A stretch of DNA of 64,000 nucleotides from Candidatus Nitrospira kreftii (GTDB lineage Bacteria > Nitrospirota > Nitrospiria > Nitrospirales > Nitrospiraceae), in the NCBI GenBank assembly GCA_014058405.1, contig CP047423.1:3146501-3210500 (forward strand), in the 5' to 3' direction. The notes beneath the pieces are model-generated. The model searched no databases, was not told the origin of the DNA, and worked only from the letters and a program-made list of their open reading frames with translations. This document shows positions 55,295 to 64,000 of this stretch, piece after piece (within the stretch, counting starts at the first letter, position 1; every line of letters begins with the position of its first letter). Position numbers and translations under genes: made by a program.

Positions 55295-57613
55295 CTAGGA
55301 GGAAAAGTCAAACGTCTGCTTCAATCGTTCCCACAGCCCACCTCCATGGACCTCGCAGTAGGTCTTGGGCTCTGTCCCTGTAATAAAGTACTCAGACTTG
55401 TTCTCCGGGCATCGTGAGGTCGCAAGCTGACCTGTTCTTGGATCAATCCGGCGCTGAACGACCCCACGGGGCACCTCAAAATCGGGAAGGTCCTTCGGAA
55501 TGAGCCGAACGGCCAGCTCGCTCCAAATGGGCAAGGCGGCCTGCGCACCGGTCAGTTTGAGAGGTCGCTCATCATCAAACCCGACCCACACACCAATAGC
55601 GATATCCGGCGAGTATCCGACAAACCAGGCATCTCGGGATCCATCCGTCGTCCCGGTCTTGCCTGCGACCGGCCCCTTCACGCCTAAGGCTCTGGCCTTG
55701 GAAGCAGTTCCTCGATCCACCACCCCTTTTAGGAGAGATGTCACAAGGAACGCCCCCTGTGGAGTAGCCGCCTGACTTCGATCCAGGGGTGGACTCCAGA
55801 TTGTCTCCCCCCCTTCACGCGTCATGTTGGACAGCGCCACGGGACGGATCACGACCCCTCCATTAGCAAGCCCGGCATACGCAGCTGTGATCTCCAGTAA
55901 CGAGACCGTAGAACTGCCGAGCGCTAGGGAGAGGTTATTGGCCAGGGGGGTGGTAATTCCAAAGGCTTGGAGCTGGCGAGTGAGCGCCGGCATCCCAGTT
56001 CGGTGGGCTGTTCGGACGACCGGAACATTCAATGACTGCTCGAGCGCCGTTCGAACCGTTACCTGCCCTCGATACTGTCGGTCATAATTTTGTGGCGACC
56101 ACTGACCCGTACCTGATTCCAAGGTCACCGGTTCATCTGCCAGCAATGTCGCCGGCGTGAGACCAGCCGCCCCTAGGTCTCGAGCCGCCTCAAATCCGGC
56201 CAAATACACAAACGGTTTAAAAAGAGAGCCCGCTGATCGATGCGCCTGCACCGCACGATTGAACTGGCTCACTCGATAATCGCGTCCGCCAACCATCGCC
56301 AGCACATGCCCATGCTTCACATCCAATACGACGACAGCTCCTTGAACCGGCGGCTCGGCGTCGGCCAATGCGGGATAGTTTTTCTCGAGCTTTACGAGTC
56401 CTTCATGTAAGACCTGCGCGGCAATCTGCTGCGATCTGGAATCGAGCGTCGAATAGATTCGTGACCCTTCGGGGGTGACCACTCCAATCCCTTGTTCGAT
56501 TTCTTTGAGCAGGAAATCGACAAAGTACGGGGCATCGGTAAGGGCGTCATCGGTCAACATCACCTTCACCGGACGAGCCAAGGCTACTTTCAATGATTCC
56601 TCTGTTACGACCCCTTCTGCTCGCAAACGGTGGAGGACCACATCTCGACGCTTGGTTGACAGCTCAATGTTTTTCACCGGTGAATAGATATTGGGACCTT
56701 TGATCAATCCAACGATCAGCGCAATTTCCTCGATCGACAATCGGTCGAGTGGTCTGCCGAAGTACCGGTGGGCCGCCTCCCCCACACCGTAGATCGACAC
56801 AGGACCGGCTTGGCCCAGATAGATCTCGTTGACATAGCTTTCCAAAATATCTTGTTTGCGATACTTGAACTCGAGCGCCAGCGAAGCCACCAGCTCCTTA
56901 AATTTCCGCCATATCGTGCGTTTGGGAGAGTAGAAGAGATTTTTTGCCAATTGCTGGGTCAGTGTACTGCCACCCTGTACAACTGCCCCCCGAGTGATAT
57001 TGGTCCACAGCGCTCGTCCGATAGCGATCGGGTCAACTCCAAAATGAGAAAAAAAGCGTCGATCTTCGATGGCCAGGAGCGCCTGAATCAAGACGGGAGG
57101 GACATGATCCAGTGGAATCCATTCCCGAAGCTGCTTCGTCCCGGCCCGTACGCCACTGATCACGACCGGTTCGAGCGCCACGAGTGAGACTGGTCGTCCA
57201 TCAGTGCCGGATAAGACCTCGGTTACAATATCGTCCGTCAAAGCCAGTTTGATTAACCGAGCAGGAAGCCGATGCTCTTCTTGCGCATGCAAAAAAATCT
57301 CAATCGAGTTTTTCGTCGCAAAATACTCACCCGCAACCTTCGGCTTGGCGGTGGCCGGTCGATACTCCAAACGATGCAGACGGTCGAACAAACCTTCATC
57401 TACGGGATGAAGCCCCGGCGTGAGAAAAAACGGTGCTCCGTAGATCAGCAACGGTGGATGCTCGTCGCTCTTCGGCAGGGCCAAACTCGTAGAGAGGACA
57501 AATCCGTATCCTGCTAGGAGCGCGAGTGCAACTCCACAGACGATGAGGAACAGCATCACCAGGCGCCGCGCTGAGAAGACGGGCTGAGAAGATAGATGGG
57601 CTGACATCCCCAC
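55295..57613 (-). CDS. Class A penicillin-binding protein (PBP1b-like)
   Basis: 772 residues. One membrane helix (about 17-40), a UvrB-like linker domain, a glycosyltransferase domain with catalytic Glu183 (AIEDRRFFSHFG) and GGSTLTQQLAKN, and a transpeptidase domain with S463LFK466 (SAGSLFKPF), an SxN-type motif, and KTGTTDGSRDAWFVGYS. It polymerises and cross-links peptidoglycan. The start is GTG at 57613 with AGG upstream, or ATG at 57607. Domain order and length fit PBP1b rather than PBP1a. Confidence 0.94.
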   Translation of the reverse strand: MGMSAHLSSQPVFSARRLVMLFLIVCGVALALLAGYGFVLSTSLALPKSDEHPPLLIYGAPFFLTPGLHPVDEGLFDRLHRLEYRPATAKPKVAGEYFATKNSIEIFLHAQEEHRLPARLIKLALTDDIVTEVLSGTDGRPVSLVALEPVVISGVRAGTKQLREWIPLDHVPPVLIQALLAIEDRRFFSHFGVDPIAIGRALWTNITRGAVVQGGSTLTQQLAKNLFYSPKRTIWRKFKELVASLALEFKYRKQDILESYVNEIYLGQAGPVSIYGVGEAAHRYFGRPLDRLSIEEIALIVGLIKGPNIYSPVKNIELSTKRRDVVLHRLRAEGVVTEESLKVALARPVKVMLTDDALTDAPYFVDFLLKEIEQGIGVVTPEGSRIYSTLDSRSQQIAAQVLHEGLVKLEKNYPALADAEPPVQGAVVVLDVKHGHVLAMVGGRDYRVSQFNRAVQAHRSAGSLFKPFVYLAGFEAARDLGAAGLTPATLLADEPVTLESGTGQWSPQNYDRQYRGQVTVRTALEQSLNVPVVRTAHRTGMPALTRQLQAFGITTPLANNLSLALGSSTVSLLEITAAYAGLANGGVVIRPVALSNMTREGGETIWSPPLDRSQAATPQGAFLVTSLLKGVVDRGTASKARALGVKGPVAGKTGTTDGSRDAWFVGYSPDIAIGVWVGFDDERPLKLTGAQAALPIWSELAVRLIPKDLPDFEVPRGVVQRRIDPRTGQLATSRCPENKSEYFITGTEPKTYCEVHGGGLWERLKQTFDFSS

Positions 57614-57788
57614 AGCTTACCTGGAGTTATCGAACAAGTGAACTGGATAAAAGAGACCAGGCGGAGGTCAGCACGATGAGAAGATTGGGACGGGAGGAGA
57701 CGACCTAGCAGTCTGCTGAAAAACTCGGTGTCTACTTCGCGCAGCGTTGCACGATGACAGAAAGAGCTGTGGCACCCTCCACACCAGA

Positions 57789-57902
57789 ATGCTCAAAAAG
57801 GCCATCCAGCAAGACCGCAGCGAGCGAAGGGGCGAGGCGTACGCTTCGGTACGTTGAGCCTCTGAGTGAAGTGAGAACGCCGCTGGAGGACTTTTTGAGC
57901 AT
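57789..57902. repeat. REP-like palindromic element, 114 bases
   Basis: Outer arms ATGCTCAAAAAGGCCATCCA (57789 on) and GCTGGAGGACTTTTTGAGCA (57882-57901) are near-perfect inverted copies. Inside lies a second hairpin of about 28 bases centred on a CTTC loop (GAGGCGTAC / GTACGTTGAGCCTC). The right arm ends four bases before the stop of the hybrid kinase gene. The structure is that of a dispersed palindromic repeat; one copy only is in the window. Upstream, 57710-57725, is a separate short AGTCTGCTGAAAAAC stretch. Confidence 0.75.
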
Positions 57903-57906
57903 TCGG

Positions 57907-59696
<1,790 letters not shown>

Positions 59697-59700
<4 letters not shown>

Positions 59701-61622
59701 GCCGAAACCTCAATCGGAATGAACGGCAGGTCCAATATGAAAGCGGCCCCTCGGCCCTGTCCCTCGCTTCGGCCTTGCAAGGTCCCACCAAGATTCTTGG
59801 CAGCCAGGGCGGCGCTGTGAAGTCCGATACCATGCCCCTCCGGCCTGGTAGTAAAGCCTTGCGTGAAGAGTCGACCGAGATGCTCCGACGCAATCCCGAC
59901 ACCAGTATCAGACACCTGAAACCGCACAAAACCGGTGCGATCCTCCGCACGGCCGAATTGCACCGTCAATCGATGCCGCGTACCCGGCATCATATCCATG
60001 GCATTCTTTGCGTTGCTAATCAGGTTCACCAGAATCTGCAAGACTTGATGACGATCGCACATGCCCTGCGGAATGGCATCAGAGCGTCGCTCGATCTCAT
60101 ACCCACGACTCTCGAACGCCGATACATGAATGGCCAACGCCTGCTCCATGAGGTCTTGGAAATTCACAGGCTCCAAGATGGTGCCGCCTGGTCTGGCTAA
60201 GTCAACCTGTCGATCCACGACCTGCCGAATATGCTCGATATTACGACCGAGCCCATCCAGCTCTTTTTGAACGAGCGTTTGGTTTTGAGTGACGGCTTCC
60301 GCCAGCATGGAGAGATACGATGGGATTTGCTTCCCCTCCTGGGTCTCAGAGAGATAGGTCCCGAGATGATGCTTGTGCTCCTGGAGCATCGAGGCGATCA
60401 ATGCCACGTCGTTCATCGGCGTCTGCTTGAGCAGATTGGTTACCACGTCCACGGACACATTCACGCTATTGAGCACGTTCCCCACGTTATGCAAGACCGT
60501 CGACGCGACGTCCGCCATGCCCACCAGCCGTGAACTTTCCAGAAGCTGTTTATTGAGCTGCTCCCGTTCCAACTGGATACGCTTGCGTTCTTCGATTTCG
60601 ATCTGGAGCACTTCGTTCGTGTGTTCAAGCTGTTCGTTTTGCGACAAGACCTGTGTGCGGGATTGCTCGAGCTGGGTAATCGCTTCTCGGAGTTGCGAGT
60701 TTGCGCGATCGACAGCCGTGACATCGTGGAACGACACCAACACACCGCGCGAGCGGCCATCCGGGTCTTGAATCGGGGTGGTGGTCACTGAGAGCGTCTG
60801 AAGCGCTTGTTCTTTGGTGTGATACCCAAACCGGATCCCCTGTCGCCCGCGCGGGTGATCAGCTGCCGCTTGCCATGGAAACTGATAATCCGCTGCCAAC
60901 GGTATCCCCTGATCTTGAACCCACGGCAGTTGGGACAAGGATACGCCCAAGAGCGAGGAGAGTGATCGTTCAGTCAGTCGACAGAACGTGTCGTTGGCCA
61001 GCACGATCGAGCCGGACAGATCGACCATCACCACGCCATCAGTCAGACTGTCGAGCGTCGATTTGACTCGAGGCGGAATCATTTCGGATGGATCAAGATG
61101 GCGCAGGGTACGTTTCATAAACGTGAAGTATCCGATGAATCCTAGGACCGCGACTAGCAGAACATATCGCACCCACACGTCTTCATAGAATTTCTTGCCC
61201 GACACATCTCCCAACGCACGAAATGACAGCTGGAGAGTTCCCCAATGCATGGCCCCCTTATAGATGGGGACTTGGATGTGAGTGGGTGTCGATCGTTGCC
61301 CGCTTGGTTGCACCCAATGGCGGAGATGATCGCCCGCAGCAGCGAGTGGCCCCCCATCCGCGGTCTGAAGCGCTGCCGAAAGGATCTCGGCGTTACGTTC
61401 GACCAAGGCGCGCATCGCGGTCTCAATTGTCGTCGTCTGTCCCGACGCCGCTAACAACGAATACTGTACGGCCAAGTTCTCGCAGAGCGTCTTCCTCGCC
61501 TCGAACACCTCTTTCCGCTGGTCAGGACTGAACCCAACGATAGCTTGTCCGGCCAGCATGGCGCCGATTGTCACGCAGACCAGGCACAAGCTGATCAAGA
61601 CAATGGGCGAAATCCGACTCAT
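59697..61622 (-). CDS. Membrane histidine kinase with PAS domain and HNxxN-type core
   Basis: 641 residues. First helix (about 5-27), periplasmic sensor region of about 130 residues, second helix near 155, PAS domain ([30 protein letters not shown]), coiled coil, then a kinase core whose acceptor segment is [18 protein letters not shown] instead of the usual H-E-x-R-T, and a HATPase ([33 protein letters not shown]). The C-terminus is followed, overlapping by four bases, by the hybrid kinase. Together they form a phosphorelay. Confidence 0.92.
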
Positions 61623-61674
61623 GCTTCTCTACTTATCGGAGGGTTTGGTTTGTTGCTTGAGAAGCGGGGGTGGG

Positions 61675-62055
61675 TTAAAAGAACTTCTCGAGACCACCAA
61701 ATTCGTTCTGCTCTTGACGTTGTATGGCATCGGTCGCCTGCCGGCGGCTGTCCCGCTCTTGTCGGCTCAATTTGACGACAGGAAGTGGGTCGAAGCTCTT
61801 CCAGGCTGGAAGGGTGGTCAGGCAGCTGGCAAGCAGTGCGCTGCTCCGGACTGCCCAGGCCACAAATCCCACCGACAACGTCGTGCCGCTCAATGCGGCC
61901 ACCCGGGCCACAATCATCTCGTGTTCTTCTTCCACTCCGATGGCCTCTTCGAGTGACTTGGTCATGGCATCGAGTTTGGCCATCAGAACATCGCTGATGT
62001 AAGGCTGCTCTTCCGGTGGCTTCGAGTCGACCGGCTGCTCAGTCTCCACAGGCAT
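61675..62055 (-). CDS. Hypothetical protein with membrane helix, adhesin-tail-like
   Basis: 126 residues. A Pro/Glu-rich start, a helical acidic stretch (DVLMAKLDAMTKSLEEAIGV), a hydrophobic helix (TTLSVGFVAWAVRSSALLASCL) and a polar tail (AWKSFDPLPVV). That helix-plus-tail is like the C-terminal end of some large surface proteins, so the gene could be an orphan or remnant tail. The ATG at 62055 is chosen because the longer frame has a composition unlike protein. It lies 52 bases before the kinase, same strand. Confidence 0.55.
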   Translation of the reverse strand: MPVETEQPVDSKPPEEQPYISDVLMAKLDAMTKSLEEAIGVEEEHEMIVARVAALSGTTLSVGFVAWAVRSSALLASCLTTLPAWKSFDPLPVVKLSRQERDSRRQATDAIQRQEQNEFGGLEKFF

Positions 62056-62240
62056 GATTGTGAAAGGCGAGGGAGAAGAAGGTTCCCGTGACGATATCGG
62101 CTGAGCAGCAGTAGTGACGGAGGACCCACAGATCCCTTCTTTCGTGTTACCCCGTCCGGGCTCTAACCGACCACACACTCATCAGCTATCTTTCCATCAG
62201 CGAGCACGAATCTTACAACCTGCAACCCGGGAGAAAGCAT

Positions 62241-62486
62241 ATGAGTTGTTCACGTTGCCACGGTCTCATGATCAGGGATCACTTCTTGGATTTCGACGGC
62301 ACTATTGGACACATGTGGGCGAACGGATACCGTTGCATGAACTGCGGGAATGTTCATGACCCGGTCATCGAGCAACATCGCCATGCTCGGAAACAACAGG
62401 CACTGCCAATTCACAATAGCGAGCACGAATCTAGGAAGAACGACCTTATCCCGGAATCTCAAACAGTTATTCTGCGTGCAGCCTAG
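62241..62486 (+). CDS. Small zinc-ribbon protein
   Basis: 81 residues. Two CxxC pairs, CSRC near the N-terminus and CMNC at about 32-35, with an MSCSRCHGLMIRDHF start, form a rubredoxin-like or zinc ribbon knuckle. The tail is polar. GGGAG precedes the ATG. Small proteins of this kind are common in Nitrospira-like genomes; role unknown. It is divergent from the hypothetical gene on the left. Confidence 0.7.
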   Translation: MSCSRCHGLMIRDHFLDFDGTIGHMWANGYRCMNCGNVHDPVIEQHRHARKQQALPIHNSEHESRKNDLIPESQTVILRAA

Positions 62487-62541
62487 ATTGAGAGGGATAT
62501 GAGTGTTGCTCTATATACTCTTGGATCTAACGAGGGAATAG

Positions 62542-62904
62542 ATGGCTTCCATTTTGATCGTCGATGATGACGCCCCGATTCGAGCCTTGTTACGTCGCAT
62601 CCTTGAAGAAGATGGTCATCAGATTCGCGAAGCCTCGAACGGTGAGATCGGCCTGAGGCTTTATCGAGACGCACCTGCAGATCTTGTCATCACAGACATC
62701 ATGATGCCGGAGCGAGACGGGATGGAAGTCACCCTCGCCCTGACTCAAGAGTTCCTAGACGCTCGCGTGATCGCCATCACCGGCGGAACCGGTGATCAGA
62801 ACTTTCTCAACGTCGCCAAGCTCTTTGGTGCCCGACGAGTGATTCAGAAGCCCTTCACACCGCGAGAAGTGCGTCGGGCCGTACTTTTCGTTCTCAATCA
62901 TTAG
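62542..62904 (+). CDS. Single-domain response regulator
   Basis: 120-residue receiver domain only: acidic pocket VDDDAP, acceptor Asp52 (VITDIMMPERDG), Thr (AITGGTG) and Lys (VIQKPFTP). No output domain. It is near the kinases at 57907-61622 but on the opposite strand and may be one of their targets. Confidence 0.9.
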   Translation: MASILIVDDDAPIRALLRRILEEDGHQIREASNGEIGLRLYRDAPADLVITDIMMPERDGMEVTLALTQEFLDARVIAITGGTGDQNFLNVAKLFGARRVIQKPFTPREVRRAVLFVLNH

Positions 62905-62971
62905 CCTCCCGAAACAATGAACCTGAAGAGTAGATCATGACGTTGGTCAAAAACTAAACCGGACACCGTAC

Positions 62972-64000
62972 TCACTCGCCAACTACCCTCCCGTTGGTCT
63001 TTTTCGATTTACGCACCTGTAAAGGCCATAGCGACCCCACCAGCATGCCGATTCCCGCCATCAAAAATCCAATGAGCTGAGGCGGCCAGACGTCGGTTGG
63101 CTGACTCAAGAACTCCAACACTAACCAGCTCGTGAGACCAGCGATGATGGCATAGAGAGCGCCCTGTGTCGTGGCCCTCTTCCAATAGAGCCCTGCGACC
63201 AATGGAATAAATGCTGCTACCAAAGTCACCTTATACGTATTCACTACCAACTTATAGATTGTCGCATCCGACCAGAGCGCAATGGTCAAGACCACCAATG
63301 CAAATACGAGCAGGACCACGCGCATCAGGCGAAGGAACTCCGCATCATTGACATGTGAAAGCATCGGCCGAATGACGTTTTCGCTCAACGCCACGGATGG
63401 CGCGAGTAAGGTTGCACTTGAACAACTCATCACGGCCGACAGAACAGCTCCGAAGAAGATGATCTGTGCCGGAAGTGGTGTGTGCTCCATAATCAGCGTC
63501 GGAAGAATAAGCTGTGAATCCTGCTCCAATAACGCTCCGAACTTGGCTGGATCAATCAGCGTCGCGGCGTACGCGAGAAACATCGGGACAAAACAAAACG
63601 CAAAATAGAGTGCCGCACCAAGCAACGAACCCCGCACCGCAGTCTGTTCGTTCTTCGCAGACGTGATTCGTTGAAATACGTCTTGCTGTGGAATAGACCC
63701 GAGCATCATGGTCATCCAAGCCCCAACGAATGGAATCCATGCTGTAATCGAAGCGGACGGGAACAAGTCCAACTTACCAGCCCCGGCCGCATGTGAGATA
63801 ACCGTTTGCACCCCGCCGGCCATCTCCCCTACAAGCGATGCGATATAGAGCAATCCTCCCATGATCACCGAGATCTGAACAAAATCCAGAATCGCCACAG
63901 AAAACATGCCGCCGAATGTCGTATAGGTCAGGACAATGACTGCACCGATCACGATTCCCGCGGACTGGCTGACTCCGCCTTCGGTCACCACATTGAGCAC
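62972..64000 (-). CDS. Sodium:solute symporter family protein (5' truncated by window end)
   Basis: At least 342 residues of the SSF transporter fold, read from the window edge. Family signs are TYTTFGGMFSVAILDFVQI, LGSIPQQDVFQRITSAKNEQTA and SCSSATLLAPSVALSENV, with about nine helices visible and a basic cytoplasmic tail. It would import a solute (amino acid, acetate, proline, pantothenate are family examples) with Na+. The substrate cannot be told from the sequence. Confidence 0.9.
   Translation of the reverse strand: MLNVVTEGGVSQSAGIVIGAVIVLTYTTFGGMFSVAILDFVQISVIMGGLLYIASLVGEMAGGVQTVISHAAGAGKLDLFPSASITAWIPFVGAWMTMMLGSIPQQDVFQRITSAKNEQTAVRGSLLGAALYFAFCFVPMFLAYAATLIDPAKFGALLEQDSQLILPTLIMEHTPLPAQIIFFGAVLSAVMSCSSATLLAPSVALSENVIRPMLSHVNDAEFLRLMRVVLLVFALVVLTIALWSDATIYKLVVNTYKVTLVAAFIPLVAGLYWKRATTQGALYAIIAGLTSWLVLEFLSQPTDVWPPQLIGFLMAGIGMLVGSLWPLQVRKSKKTNGRVVGE

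Overview
The window looks like chromosome of a Nitrospira-type bacterium (phylum Nitrospirota). The evidence is a respiratory locus that mixes a Rieske/cytochrome b core, two cytochrome bd-like oxidase paralogues and many membrane-bound c-type cytochromes, together with hopanoid genes, a heme-binding subunit resembling the gamma subunits of type II DMSO-reductase-family enzymes (the NxrC family), and many two-component systems. Nothing here tells whether the organism is a canonical nitrite oxidiser or a comammox type. I see no phage, insertion sequence or CRISPR array.

Layout. 1-156: tail of a UbiA-like membrane protein. 153-11616 (all minus strand): eleven genes in one probable operon for a composite quinol/cytochrome c respiratory complex. 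In transcription order these are a lipoprotein cytochrome c, bd-like subunit A, membrane cytochrome c, PRC-barrel-Rieske fusion, cytochrome b, unknown membrane protein, bd-like subunit B, two membrane cytochromes c, an NxrC-like heme protein and a diheme cytochrome c. 11685-14491: small hypotheticals and the radical-SAM hopanoid gene hpnH. 14605-14679: tRNA-Cys. 14797-26545 (minus): a lipid block of squalene-hopene cyclase, hpnG, mlaE-F-D-C, a POTRA-less Omp85 barrel, dxs, ispG and a GT87-type glycosyltransferase; ispH lies at 32413-33375. The block links isoprenoid precursor supply, hopanoid synthesis and a probable inter-membrane lipid route.

26546-43390: housekeeping genes: RlpA-like lipoprotein, SMC, a PhoB/PhoR-like pair, FabH, BamD-like lipoprotein, TlpA/CcdA (cytochrome c maturation, fitting the heme-rich locus), and MetK with SAH hydrolase (SAM cycle). 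43596-48587: accessory genes: an indoleamine 2,3-dioxygenase-like protein, a MntA/HepT toxin-antitoxin pair, a lipoprotein of the kynurenine formamidase/cyclase family, and a BolA/monothiol glutaredoxin pair.

48815-53431: a four-gene signalling operon of a response regulator, a kinase with an N-terminal Rossmann nucleotide-binding domain, a large membrane kinase and an exported c-heme Tll0287-like protein. 53513-57613: PerM-like transporter, bactofilin and a class A penicillin-binding protein. 57789-57902: a large palindromic REP-like element. 57907-62904: more two-component proteins and small hypotheticals. 62972-64000: a truncated sodium:solute symporter.

The best candidates for undescribed biology are the mixed bc/bd-like operon, the hopanoid-Mla-Omp85 block, and the Rossmann-kinase/heme-protein signalling operon.
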